A DNA stretch of 64,000 nucleotides from CAVZRC01 sp963777695 (GTDB lineage: Bacteria; Planctomycetota; Planctomycetia; Isosphaerales; Isosphaeraceae): positions 1-64,000 of the forward strand of contig CAVZRC010000005.1 in NCBI GenBank assembly GCA_963777695.1, given 5' to 3'. Shown piece after piece: positions 27,420-36,993 of the stretch; position 1 is the first letter of the stretch, and every line of letters begins with the position of its first letter. A program made the position numbers and the translations under genes. Below the pieces are notes generated by a model. The model was not told the origin of the DNA. It did no database searches and worked only from the letters and a program-made list of their open reading frames with translations.

Positions 27420-28195
27420 TCATTTGGTGGTCGTGATGTTGACGCTGAGGAGTTGATCGATGCCCGGCGGCGGCTCGGTCCCGGATACGTCGACCATCTT
27501 CGCGCCGCTTCGGCGTGCTTTTCGACCTCGACGCTGCTGAAACCCGCTCGCTTGAGCCGCGACACGTAGTCCTCGAGCACCAACGCACCGCCGATACACC
27601 CCACGAACGCTTCCATGTCCTTGCGGACCGATGACGCGGGCTCGGTTTCCCACGCCATATCCGACACGGCCAGCCGGCCACCGGCCTTGAGGACGCGGTG
27701 AATCTCCCGGAATGCCAGATCCTTGTCGGGGACGAGATTCAAGACGCAATTGCTGATCACGACGTCGATCGAGTTGTCCTCGACCGGCAGGGATTCGATC
27801 TCGCCCTTGCGGAACTCGACGTTGCTCGCGCCGGCCTTCGCCGCGTTGGCACGGGCCTTTTCCAGCATCGCGTCGGTCATGTCGACGCCGATCACCCGGC
27901 CGGTCGGACCGACCTTTCCCGCGGCGAGCAAGCAGTCGAAGCCCGCCCCGCTGCCGAGATCGAGCACGACCTCGCCCGGCCGCATCGCCGCCACCGCCTG
28001 CGGGTTGCCGCAGGACAGTCCGAGATTCGCCCCTTCCGGCAGCGTCGCCAGCTCGGCGGCAGAGTATCCGAACGTGATGGCCAACCCCTCGGCGTTCTCG
28101 GTACAGCCGCAGAGCGAACCGCAAGTCGCTTCACCCCGGGCGACCCTGGCATACTGGTCCTCGACCGCCGCCTTGATTCGTTCGCCTTCCATCAT
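27420..28195 (-). CDS. arsM: Arsenite S-adenosylmethionine methyltransferase (frameshift near the end)
   Basis: A ~258-aa methyltransferase from MMEGERIKAAVEDQYARVAR. It has the TCGSLCGC cluster, the SAM motif EVVLDLGSGAGFDCLLAAG and GVDMTDAMLEKAR, and the three As(III)-binding cysteines C61 (GLSCGNP), C149 (ISNCVLNLV) and C199 (VGCIGGA), numbered from the second Met. It methylates arsenite to mono- to trimethylarsenicals. The last ~30 residues are in another frame: after VEKHAEAA the natural continuation AKMVDVSGTEPPPGIDQLLS ends at 27420. The shift is near 27,507. It is the second gene of the ars operon. Confidence 0.9.
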
Positions 28196-28267
28196 CGATC
28201 TCCTTCCTGTTGCATCCGCCTGGGCGGATATATTGGGGCAAAAAAATACAACCGCCCGAGACACGGC

Positions 28268-28332
28268 TAGAGAGTCGCCGGACAGAGCCGGCTCCTACAG
28301 GATTTGTAGGAGGGAGCTCCGACTCCCGATCT
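28268..28332. repeat. REP-like hairpin between arsR and arsM
   Basis: An inner hairpin CTCCTACA-GGATT-TGTAGGAG is seen at 28292-28312, flanked by complementary-looking GAGTCGCCGG and GCTCCGACTC segments. The minus-strand text CTGTAGGAGCCGGCT recalls widespread REP elements. In the middle of an operon it may stabilise or attenuate the mRNA. Confidence 0.5.
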
Positions 28333-28372
28333 GGCTTCTAGCCTTGTGTCGGGCCGTTGAAAAAATATCGCT

Positions 28373-28735
28373 TCAGCCCCCGCGGCAACACCCGCGATCG
28401 AGCTTCTGCCGGTCTTGATTCAAGGCATCGATCTCCTTGGAGCACGCCCCGAGGCAATCGATCAGGGTCCGGTGCAGAGCCCCTGCCGGTTTCGCCAGCC
28501 GGTAATGCACCCAGAGCCCTTCCTTGCGGCCGACCACCAACCCCCGCTTCCGGAGATAGGCCAGATGGCGGGACACCGTGGATTGGGGCAGGTCCAGCGC
28601 GCCATGGAGATGGCAAACGCAGACCTCGCCGTCCACCAGCAGGTTGAGGAGCCGCAGTCGTACCGGATCGGCGAACGCCTTGAAGAGTTCGATCGAGACG
28701 TCCAGGGGTTCGGCCGTCGGCTTATTCATCCGCAT
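28373..28735 (-). CDS. arsR: ArsR-family arsenic-responsive repressor
   Basis: A 120-aa winged-helix regulator. It has the ArsR core FKAFADPVRLRLLNLLVDGE, the metal-binding helix motif EVCVCHL (C39, C41), recognition helix QSTVSRHLAYLRKRGLV and wing GRKEGLWVHYRL. Further cysteines at the end (C94, C98, GCC at 116-117) could complete an As(III) site. It is the first gene of the ars operon and should repress it until arsenite binds. The ATG at 28735 is preferred; an ATG two codons later is possible. Confidence 0.9.
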   Translation of the reverse strand: MRMNKPTAEPLDVSIELFKAFADPVRLRLLNLLVDGEVCVCHLHGALDLPQSTVSRHLAYLRKRGLVVGRKEGLWVHYRLAKPAGALHRTLIDCLGACSKEIDALNQDRQKLDRGCCRGG

Positions 28736-28740
28736 AGCCG

Positions 28741-28769
28741 AATATAGCTTAGCAGGCCGTTCGGGTCAA
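28741..28769 (-). promoter_or_regulatory. Sigma-70-type promoter of the ars operon
   Basis: On the minus strand, TTGACC (28769-28764) and TATATT (28746-28741) are separated by 17 bp. A start site about 7 nt after the -10 box falls on the A of the arsR ATG at 28735, so the transcript would be leaderless. ArsR probably binds across this region. Confidence 0.65.
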
Positions 28770-28879
28770 GTGGCCACCGTGGGGGGGTAACGAGGGGGTT
28801 CTTGTCCCCCCATGCGGGCGTGCCGGAACGACGATCGCATGCGTTTAGATCGCCGATGGTTACGGGAAACCCGTTTGGG

Positions 28880-30013
28880 CTAACGGAAAAGGATGAACCG
28901 GCCGTCCTTGGCCAGCACACCGGCGACGCCATTACCTCGGCTCCTGGCGGAACCCGGCCGCCCCGAAGGCCGGCCTCCTCGGTCATACAATTGCCATCCG
29001 ATGCGATCGCCTTCGTTCCAGGCCACCAGGGTGTTTCCGTCGGGGGCATTCAGGGCGATCATGCCGGTCCGCATGCCCGACCTTCCCGGAGTCTTGATCT
29101 CCGCCTGCCGTGAAGGCTCGCCCTTGCCGTCCAATCGCGCGAGATAGATCTCCCCCCGAGTCGGCCAGACGGCCACGAAGCCGCCGGGGGCTCGGGAGAT
29201 CGTATAGTAGCTCATGGGACAGGCATTAATATTCCACGATGTTTGGCCGACGCGTGTGCGGTTCATCCGGCCCGAGTCTTGGTCCCAGAGCACCAGGTAC
29301 ATGTCCCGTTCGTTATTCGTCTCCTCCCGATAGAGCAGGGCCAGCCGGTCGTCGCCGGCGTACGCGGCACTCGTGGTGCAGCAGTTGCACGGATTGTAGC
29401 GAGTGTTGATTTCAACGGAGGGCGCGAACGTCTCGCCGTTATCGTTCGACACGTTGGCGTAAAGCTTGTCCGACAGCCAACACGCGGTGACCCTGCCCTT
29501 GTCGTCGGCCGCCAGGGAGAAGCCCTCGCTGGGCTTGTGGTTGATGTTCCGCACCGGCGAGAACGCGGTCGAGCCGGGGTCGAGGCTCGCGTAGTAGAAG
29601 CCCCACTCTTCCTGGGGAAGCTTCAATTTCCAGGCGTTCGTGCCCATCGCCACGTGGACGCGCCCGCCCTTGCCCACGGCCATGTCCCAGGCGGAATACT
29701 CCAACTCCCCCTTCGGCGATCCGCCTCGCACCACGGCGATCGCCGGGCCGAAGGTCACGCCTTGGTCGTCGGATCTTGCATACTTCGGGCCGTCGTCCGA
29801 ATCGTAGAGGAGGTGGATCGCCCCTTCCGCGTCGGTCTTCGCCACGACGGGCCGACCAGGGCCGGGGAGAGGTCGTGTCGTCACTCGAGTTGTCCCATCG
29901 TCGGCGTTTGCGACCGCCGGGCAAAGGGCCATCATGACCAGTAGACCAACGCCCAAGCAGACCAACCCAGCCGCTCTGCCACACAGCACGCCCGGAAGTT
30001 CCCTGCGATCCAT
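28880..30013 (-). CDS. Secreted sialidase-like/BNR-repeat protein
   Basis: A 377-aa exported protein from the ATG at 30013 (signal LVCLGVGLLVMMALCPAVAN), preceded by GAGGTG. The mature part is a beta-propeller of the sialidase superfamily, with Asp-box-like text YARSDDQGVTFGPAIAV, NVSNDNGETFAPSVEIN and a central CNCCTTSAAYAGDDRLALLY. No sialidase catalytic Arg triad is obvious, so glycan or peptide binding rather than hydrolysis is possible. It is adjacent to the ars operon on the same strand but separated by about 145 bp with its own terminator space. Confidence 0.7.
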   Translation of the reverse strand: MDRRELPGVLCGRAAGLVCLGVGLLVMMALCPAVANADDGTTRVTTRPLPGPGRPVVAKTDAEGAIHLLYDSDDGPKYARSDDQGVTFGPAIAVVRGGSPKGELEYSAWDMAVGKGGRVHVAMGTNAWKLKLPQEEWGFYYASLDPGSTAFSPVRNINHKPSEGFSLAADDKGRVTACWLSDKLYANVSNDNGETFAPSVEINTRYNPCNCCTTSAAYAGDDRLALLYREETNNERDMYLVLWDQDSGRMNRTRVGQTSWNINACPMSYYTISRAPGGFVAVWPTRGEIYLARLDGKGEPSRQAEIKTPGRSGMRTGMIALNAPDGNTLVAWNEGDRIGWQLYDRGGRPSGRPGSARSRGNGVAGVLAKDGRFILFR

Positions 30014-30363
30014 GATGGTACACCTCGATTGAGAAGCACGGCGATAACGGCTGCCGACGCACCGTCCGTCACCACCAATGCACGCACAATTGCCCCCAGG
30101 GCGATCCATGAGCGACCAGAGTTGGCGAAGGTAATCGGCAGGATTCCTTCCCAGAACGGCCTGAGTGTGGGCCTTCGATCGGAAACGACGATGGATTCTG
30201 GGCGATGAGTGCTTCGGGGACAAGGGCGACGCGGGATTCTTGAAGCCCTTCGCCAGCTCGCTACAAAGCCTTACCCGAGGAGCTAAACCCCGAACAACTT
30301 GATCCAAGCCCTTGTCTGCGGAGGACTTGACAGGAGCCGCGTGCGTGCGGAAAGATAAACGCC
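30014..30363. other. Intergenic region, 350 bp, between divergent genes
   Basis: No gene is supported on either strand. The region should hold the divergent promoters of the sialidase-like protein and the small exported protein. No clear promoter boxes or hairpin were identified. Confidence 0.4.
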
Positions 30364-30726
30364 ATGTGGCGTCTCATGATGTTTCTGCTCTGCCTGATCG
30401 CCGCCCTGTCGGGGACTCCGCTCCGACAAGCCGAGGCGGCGAACGACCTCGCCCGCTCGCTGGCCGAGTCCGGGCAAGGGGACGCCATCGAACCGATCGA
30501 TGGGGGCGTCGGAGACGACAAGGAAGCCTCCATCCTGAAGACCGGGGACGATACCCACTCGCTGTCGGCGACGATCCTGCCGGTGACGGCGGCCCCGTCG
30601 TTCATCCTGCCCATCCCCGCCTCATCCCTCCCGAACATCGGCGATCGCCGGCTCGCCCGCGTGACGGTGGTGCCGTCGAGACGCCACGATCGAAGGTTCG
30701 TCTTGCTCCAATGCTTCTTGTTTTGA
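30364..30726 (+). CDS. Small exported protein of unknown function
   Basis: A 120-aa protein with a clear signal peptide (MWRLMMFLLCLIAALSGTPL, then QAEA as cleavage site). The mature part is acidic, then Pro/Ser-rich (LPVTAAPSFILPIPASSLPN), with a basic tail. It precedes a DUF1559 gene by 66 bp on the same strand, so they may be co-transcribed. No family is recognised. Confidence 0.5.
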   Translation: MWRLMMFLLCLIAALSGTPLRQAEAANDLARSLAESGQGDAIEPIDGGVGDDKEASILKTGDDTHSLSATILPVTAAPSFILPIPASSLPNIGDRRLARVTVVPSRRHDRRFVLLQCFLF

Positions 30727-30792
30727 TGCGGGTCGGAACGACATTTGGTCGTGTCGGTCTCAAACCCTGATCATCAAAATCGGAGCGTTTTC

Positions 30793-31740
30793 ATGCGAGT
30801 CATATTAGCATTCCGCGGCTCACGCGCATTCACCCTGATCGAGCTCCTGGTCGTGATCGCCATCATCGGCGTGCTGATCGCCCTGCTCTTGCCGGCGGTC
30901 CAGGCGGCGAGGGAAGCGTCCAGGAGGGCGCAATGCCTGAACAATCTGAAGCAGATCGGGCTGGCGATGCACAATTATCACGGTGTTCACGATACATTTC
31001 CGCCCGGTTATATCTCGAACACGATGGGCAACCAGCCGGCCGGGCAGGAGATCGGTCCAGGCTGGGGTTGGGGGGCGATGCTCCTCAGTAACCTGGAGCA
31101 AAGTCCGCTCTACCACTCCGCGAATTTCAGCCTGCCGACCAGCGATCCCGGCTCGCAGACGCTCCGCGTCGCGGTCCTCTCGGTGTTCCTTTGCCCCAGC
31201 AACACGGGCGGGACCGGTCCGCTCACCATCAAGGACGGCTCGGGCAACGTCCTGGTCAACGACCTTTCACCCGGCCAGTACATCGCCGTCGCCGGGCAGT
31301 GGGAACCTGAGGAATTCCCGGCCGCGAACAACGGCGTGTTCTATAGGAACAGCCGGATCGGCCTCCGGGACATCACGGATGGTTCCAGCACGACGCTCAT
31401 GGGCGGCGAGCGGTCGCAGAACGTCGCCGATGCGACCTGGGTCGGCATGATCCCCTCCGGCCAGGCTTGCAACAACCCGAGCTGGCCGGTGCAGGACTGC
31501 GAGGCGTCGAATGTCCTGGTCCTCGGGCACACCGGGCCGTCGCCCGATGAGACCTGGATCGATGTGCCCAACTACAACAAGGCCGGCGCGGACGACTTCC
31601 ACAGCCTGCATCCCGGCGGCTGCAATTTCCTGTTCGCCGACGGCTCCATCCGCTTCATCAAGGAGACGATCAACCCGCAGGTCTTCAGCTTCCTCGCGAC
31701 GCGGGCCGGGGGCGAGGTGGTCAGTTCCGACGGATTCTAG
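30793..31740 (+). CDS. DUF1559 pseudopilin-like protein
   Basis: An intact 315-aa copy starting at the ATG at 30793 (MRVILAFRGSRAFTLIELLV). It has the prepilin helix, ASRRAQCLNNLKQIGLAMHN, GLRDITDGSSTTLMGGERS, the H-x9-DG motif SLHPGGCNFLFADGSIRF and the terminal RAGGEVVSSDGF. An in-frame ATG at 30745 would precede the leader without adding homology. Same family as the copies at 4,048 and 15,650, but shorter. Confidence 0.9.
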   Translation: MRVILAFRGSRAFTLIELLVVIAIIGVLIALLLPAVQAAREASRRAQCLNNLKQIGLAMHNYHGVHDTFPPGYISNTMGNQPAGQEIGPGWGWGAMLLSNLEQSPLYHSANFSLPTSDPGSQTLRVAVLSVFLCPSNTGGTGPLTIKDGSGNVLVNDLSPGQYIAVAGQWEPEEFPAANNGVFYRNSRIGLRDITDGSSTTLMGGERSQNVADATWVGMIPSGQACNNPSWPVQDCEASNVLVLGHTGPSPDETWIDVPNYNKAGADDFHSLHPGGCNFLFADGSIRFIKETINPQVFSFLATRAGGEVVSSDGF

Positions 31741-31791
31741 CCGACCCATATCCCGCGGCTTCCGGAACAAACAGAAAATCCGCATATTTAT

Positions 31792-32526
31792 GTGGTCGGA
31801 CTGATGGGATCGAAATGGGCCCTATTGCTGATCTGCGGTTGGCTGGCGGCGACCGTCTCGGGCGCCGTGGGTTTCGGCGGGGCCCTGCTGCTCCTGCCCG
31901 CGTTGACCTTCGCGGTCGGTGCCAGGGCGGCTGTCCCGGTCCTCACCATCGCCCAGCTCCTCGGGAATCTGTCGCGGGCGGGCTTCGGCTGGCGGGACAT
32001 CCGCTGGCGACCGGCCCTCATCTACAGTTCCGGAGCGGTCCCGGCGAGCATCGTCGGCGCACGGCTCTTCGTCGATATGCCGTCGGTGCTGGTCGCGCGG
32101 CTGATCGGCTTCTTCCTGCTCGTCATCGTCGCCCTGCGGCATACGACGCTCGGTAAGCGAAAGGTTCCCGAAAGATACCTTGCCGCGATGGGTGCCGGTG
32201 TTGGGTTCCTATCGGCCATGGCCGGGAGTGCCGGTCCGCTGGGAGCGGCGGTCTTCCTCGGCCTGCAGCTTCCGCCTCGAGCCTATATTCCGAGCGAAGC
32301 CGTCACATCCGTCTTGATGCATCTCGCGAAGACCATCATGTATGGCCGGTATGCGGCGATCACTCCCGTCGATCTTGCACGAGGGCTTGCCCTGGGCGGG
32401 TCGCTGGTGGTCGGTTCGTGGACCGGACGGAAGTTGATCGAAAGGATACCGCAGGCGGCATTTACTCCGTTGGTCGAATGCCTCCTGGTCGTCTCGGCCG
32501 CGACGCTCATCATCGGCGAGGTCTGA
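31792..32526 (+). CDS. TSUP (TauE/SafE)-family membrane transporter
   Basis: A ~244-aa protein with about seven hydrophobic segments and the two TSUP repeat motifs: GAVGFGGALLLLPAL near the N-terminus and MAGSAGPLGAAVFL in the middle. TSUP proteins export sulfite, sulfonates or related anions. The frame starts at a GTG at 31792; the ATG at 31804 (MGSKWALLLICG) is the more natural start. It is followed by a PadR regulator and an efflux system on the same strand. Confidence 0.85.
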   Translation: MVGLMGSKWALLLICGWLAATVSGAVGFGGALLLLPALTFAVGARAAVPVLTIAQLLGNLSRAGFGWRDIRWRPALIYSSGAVPASIVGARLFVDMPSVLVARLIGFFLLVIVALRHTTLGKRKVPERYLAAMGAGVGFLSAMAGSAGPLGAAVFLGLQLPPRAYIPSEAVTSVLMHLAKTIMYGRYAAITPVDLARGLALGGSLVVGSWTGRKLIERIPQAAFTPLVECLLVVSAATLIIGEV

Positions 32527-32673
32527 AGCATGCGATGGGCAGCGAAGGTCGGAGCGTCGGGGGCCGCGAGCACGGGCACAGGATGGGCGGGCGGTCACGA
32601 AGCCTCGGCTTCGGCTTGCTCGATCCTTCCCGGCCAGGTTAATATTGGCGATCGATATCGGAGGCCGAGAGTC

Positions 32674-33054
32674 GTGAGCGAGTTGCTGACCAGGATGTTC
32701 TTCGGCGGGTTCGTGCGGATGCACGTGCTCTACCACGCCGCGAAGGAGCCGGTCTTCGGGGTGGAGATGATGGAGGAGCTCGGGCGCCACGGCTACGACG
32801 TCGGGGCGGGGACGCTCTACCCGATCCTCCATCAGCTCGAAGAGGCCGGCTACCTGTCCGTCCACACGGAGGTCATCGGCGGCAAGCAGCGGAAATACTA
32901 CCGAGCCACCCCGGAGGGTGAGGCCGCCCTGGAAAAGGCCAAGGTCAAGCTACGCGAGCTCGTCACCGAGGTCCTCCACGACAAGCCGCCCAGACCTTCG
33001 ATCCGAACCGACCGGGCGCCGGGCAGACGGCGCAAGCCCAAACCCCCGTCTTGA
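32674..33054 (+). CDS. PadR-family transcriptional regulator
   Basis: A 126-aa winged-helix protein from the GTG at 32674, preceded by GGAGG. The PadR pattern is clear: FVRMHVLYHAAKEPVFGVEM, MEELGRHGYDVGAGTLYPIL (recognition helix with GTLYP) and HQLEEAGYLSVH with wing GGKQRKYYRATPEGE. It lacks the long C-terminal helix pair of PadR-s1 and has a basic Pro-rich tail. PadR proteins repress efflux or detoxification genes and are released by the toxic substrate; the RND system 640 bp downstream is the likely target. Confidence 0.88.
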   Translation: MSELLTRMFFGGFVRMHVLYHAAKEPVFGVEMMEELGRHGYDVGAGTLYPILHQLEEAGYLSVHTEVIGGKQRKYYRATPEGEAALEKAKVKLRELVTEVLHDKPPRPSIRTDRAPGRRRKPKPPS

Positions 33055-33072
33055 ACGAGGATAAGTGTGGAT

Positions 33073-33621
33073 ATGATCCGTTTGCGTGGCGCGTCGGTCG
33101 TCTTGTCTCTCGCCGTCGTGACGTCCTTGAGCGGCTGCGAGCAATCCTCGCCGGCCGCGTCGTCTCAGGCGACGCCGGAGGGCCTGGCCGCTCGCGTCAA
33201 GGCCCTGGAGGACCTGGTCCCCTCCCAGTCGCACATGATGGCCGACGTCGGCGACCACTTCGCGAACCTCTGGTTCGCCGGCCGGGCCGAGAACTGGCCG
33301 CTCGCCGATTTCTACCTCGCCGAGACCAGGTCGCACCTCCGATGGGCCGTGCGCCGCATCCCGATCCGCAAGGACAATCGAGGTCGTGAGGTCAACCTGG
33401 GGAACATCCTCCAAGCCTTCGAGAACAGTCAGCTCACGCAGTTGAAGAAGTCGATCGACGGCAAGGATGAGGCCGGTTTCGAGAAGGTCTACAAGGAGAG
33501 CTTGACCATGTGCTACTCGTGCCACAAGGCGGTCGACAAGCCCTACCTGCGGCCCCTCGTCCCGACCGAGCCCGCCTCGCGGATCATGAATTTCGACCCC
33601 AAGGCCGACTGGCCGCTTTGA
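33073..33621 (+). CDS. Lipoprotein with a single c-type heme motif
   Basis: A 182-aa protein with a lipobox (SLSGC, Cys22) and one C-x-x-C-H heme-binding motif (CYSCH, 147-151) followed by KAVDKPYLRPLVP. The body is helical (ALEDLVPSQSHMMADVGDHF). It is probably a monoheme c-type cytochrome anchored at a membrane. A GTG at 33067 is in frame two codons upstream. It lies 18 bp after the PadR gene and 70 bp before the RND pump, in the same direction. Electron-transfer partners are unknown. Confidence 0.75.
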   Translation: MIRLRGASVVLSLAVVTSLSGCEQSSPAASSQATPEGLAARVKALEDLVPSQSHMMADVGDHFANLWFAGRAENWPLADFYLAETRSHLRWAVRRIPIRKDNRGREVNLGNILQAFENSQLTQLKKSIDGKDEAGFEKVYKESLTMCYSCHKAVDKPYLRPLVPTEPASRIMNFDPKADWPL

Positions 33622-33691
33622 GTCAACGGACTATCTCAGGGCCGACGGGCCGGGAGATCGCCCCACTCCATCGACCGAACGGATCGAGCCC

Positions 33692-36600
33692 ATGAACCCG
33701 ATCGTCTTCGCCCTGCGACGGCCCATGACCGTGATGGTGCTCGTGGTCGCCGTCGCGATGGGGAGCGTCCTGGCCGTCACACGGATGTCGATCGACATCT
33801 TCCCCAACTTGAACCTACCCGTCGTCTACGTCTGCCAGCCCTTCGGCGGCATGGACCCGGCTCAGATGGAGGGGCTCCTCACCAACTACTACGAGTACCA
33901 CTTCCTCTACATCAACGGCATCCACCACGTCGAGAGCCGCAACATCCAGGGCATGGCCCTGATGAAGCTCTCCTTCCACCCGGGCACGAACATGGCCCAG
34001 GCGATGGCCGAGGTGATCGGTTACGTGACCCGGTCGCGGGCCTTCATGCCGCCGGGGACCGTCTCGCCGTTCATCACGCGGTTCGACGCCGGCAGCGTCC
34101 CGGTGGGCTACCTGGTCCTCTCCAGCGAGACCCGTTCGATCGGCGAGATCCAGGACCAGGCGCTCTTCAAGGTCCGGCCGATGTTCGCCAGCCTGCCCGG
34201 CGTCTCCGCGCCGCCGCCGTTCGGCGGAAGTCAGCGGACGGTGGTCGTCCGGGTCGACCCCGACCGGCTCCGGGCCTACCGGATGTCGCCCGACGAGGTG
34301 GTCGCGGCCATCAACGCCGGCAACACGATCAGCCCGTCGGGGTCGGTCCGCATCGGCAAGCTGATGCCGATCGTGCCGATCAACGCGCTGGTCCGGCAGG
34401 TCCAGGAACTGGAGACGATCCCGATCCGCCCAGGGCAGGACCCGACCGTCTACATCCGCGACGTCGCGACGGTGAAGGACGCCAGCGACATCCCCACGGG
34501 TTATGCCCTGGTCAACGGCCGACGCGCCGTCTACATCCTCGTCACCAAGCGAGCCGACGCGTCCACGCTCTCGGTCGTCAACAACGTCCAGGCGGCCCTG
34601 CCCGGCATGCAGGCGGTGCTGCCCGATGACATCAGGGTCAGCTTCGAGTTCGACCAGTCGCCTACGGTCACCAACGCCGTCCGTAGCCTGGTCACCGAGG
34701 GCGCCCTGGGCGCCGTCCTGACCGGGCTGATGGTGCTGCTGTTCCTCCGCGACTGGCGGAGCGTCATCGTCGTCGTCCTCAATATCCCGTTCGCGCTCTG
34801 CGGCGCGGTGGTCGCGATGTGGCTCACCGGGCAGACGATCAACCTGATGACCCTGGGCGGCCTGGCGCTGGCCATCGGCATCCTGGTCGATGAATCGACC
34901 GTCGAGGTCGAGAACATCCACCACCAGATGGAGGGGACATCCTCGGTCGCCCGCGCCGTCCGTCGCGGCAACCAGCAGACGGCGATCCCCCGATTGCTGG
35001 CGATGCTCTGCGTGCTGGCGGTCTTCATCCCCTCGTTCTTCATGCAGGGGGCGGCGCAGGCGCTGTTCGTCCCGCTATCGCTCGCGGTCGGCTTCGCCAT
35101 GGTGGCCTCGTATCTGCTCTCGAGCACCTTCGTGCCGGTCCTGTTCGACCTGGTTGCTCCGCCACCATCATCGCCTCCGGCCGGAGGGAGGACCGCGGCG
35201 GCGCATCGGCGTTCGATCGGGGGCGAGACGCCTACGGGCGGGCCGTGGCCGTCGTCGTGCGCGGGCGATGGGTGATCGTGCCGGCTTATCTCGCCGGCAC
35301 CCTCGCGGTGATCGTGCTGGTGGGGCGGTCGCTCGGCCTGGAGATCTTCCCCAAGGTCGACGCCGGCCGGTTCCAGCTCCGGATGCGGGCGCCTGACGGC
35401 ACCCGTTATGAGGAGACCGAGCGGCTGGCGATCGCCGCCCTGGAGTCGATCGCGCGGGAGGTCGGCCGCGACAAGGTGGCGATCTCGATCGGCTACGTGG
35501 GGCTGATCCCGTCGAGCTACCCGATCAATGCCATCTACCAGTGGACCGGCGGCCCGGAGGAGGCGATTCTCCGCGTCGCGTTGAAGGCGGGGGCGAAGGT
35601 CGAGATCGAACGGCTCAAGGAGCGGTTGCGTCGGTAGCTCTCGGCCGAGTTGCCCGAGGTTCGGCTCTCGTTCGAGCCGGCGGATATCGTCAGCGAGGTG
35701 ATGAGCTTCGGCTCGCCGACGCCGGTCGACGTCGCCGTGACCGGGCCGAGCCTCGCCGACGACCGCGCGTTCGCCGAGAAGCTCCGCGAGGAGCTGGGAC
35801 GGATCCCCTCGCTCCGGGACCTGCACTACGGCCAGTCGCTCGACTACCCCACGATCAGCATCGAGGTGGACCGCGAGCGCGCGGGACTCAGTGGCGTGAC
35901 GGCTTCGGACGTCGCCCGATCGGTCGTGGCGGCCACGTCCTCCAGTCGATTCATGGTCCCCAACTACTGGCCCGACCCCAAGATCGGGCATCGGCTACCA
36001 GGTGCAGGTCGAGATCCCCTACCAGGTGATGGACTCGATCGAGAGCATCGAGACCGTGCCGATCCAGCGGCCTGGCCTGGACCGGCAGGTCCTGCTCCGC
36101 GACGTGGCGAAACTCCGCCCGGGGACGATGCCGGGCGAGTACGACCGCTACAACATGAAGCGATCGGTGAGCCTGACCGCCAACATCGCCGGCGAGGACC
36201 TGGGGCGGGTCGCCAGCCAGATCGACCGGGCGATCGCGCGGGCCGGCGCACCGCCCAAGGGGGCCGTCGTCGACGTCCGCGGTCAGATCCGGCCGATGCA
36301 GGAGATCCTCCGGGGCCTCGGCATCGGCCTGGGCATGTCGATCGTCGTCATCCTGCTGCTGCTGACGGCGAACTTCCAGTCGGTCCGGCTGGCGCTCGTG
36401 GTCGTCTCGACGACGCCCGCGGTGGTCGCCGGCGTCGTGCTGATGCTCTGGGTCACGGGGACGACGGTCAACCTCCAGTCGTTCATGGGGTCGATCATGG
36501 CCATCGGCGTGGCGGTCGCCAACGCGATCCTGCTGGTGACGTTCGCCGAGGAGCACCGCCGCGAAGGGGGCGATGAGGCCGGCCGGGCGGCCGCCGAAGG

Positions 36601-36973
36601 CGCCAAGGGCCGACTCCGGCCCATCCTGATGACCAGTTGCGCCATGACCGCCGGCATGGTCCCGATGGCGATGGGATGGGGCGAGGGGAGCGAGCAGACG
36701 GCCCCGCTCGCCCGAGCCGTCATCGGCGGGCTGGTCGCCGCGACCGTCGCGACCCTGACCGTGCTCCCGACCGTCTTCGCGATGGTCCAGGGCTGGGCCG
36801 GCCGGGAGTCGGCCTCGCTCGATCCCGACGACCCGGCGAGCGTACACTACCACGATGAGGAAGCCGAGGCGAGCCGGATGGTCCGGCCGTCGGCCAACGG
36901 CGAGTCGCGGGCCCTCCAGCTTGAAGGTCTGGCGCATGATCCGTCGGCAGATGGCCACGGGCCGAGAGGTTGA
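33692..36973 (+). CDS. RND-family efflux pump inner-membrane subunit (two frameshifts, one internal stop)
   Basis: A gene of about 1,090 codons starting MNPIVFALRRPMTVMVLVVA. It has RND features in order: TRMSIDIFPNLNLPVVYV, the porter domain, the TM block VRSLVTEGALGAVLTGLMVL, LAIGILVDESTVEVENIHHQ with the proton-relay acidic residues, then the second half LEIFPKVDAGRFQLRMRAPD and FMGSIMAIGVAVANAILLVT. It is closest to HAE-1/CusA-like proteins of planctomycetes. A frame change lies near 35,170-35,215, a TAG at 35,635-35,637 interrupts ERLRR-LSAELPEVRLSFEPA in the same frame, and another frame change lies near 35,990. It would pump substrates through a tripartite channel with the adaptor at 36,994. 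As written it is broken. Confidence 0.85.
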
Positions 36974-36993
36974 ACCCCCAGGTAAGGAACGCC

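Noticed and set aside
33815..35991. Two long minus-strand open frames opposite the RND pump
   Set aside because: Low-complexity Asp/Arg/His-rich translations; the plus strand carries clear RND motifs.
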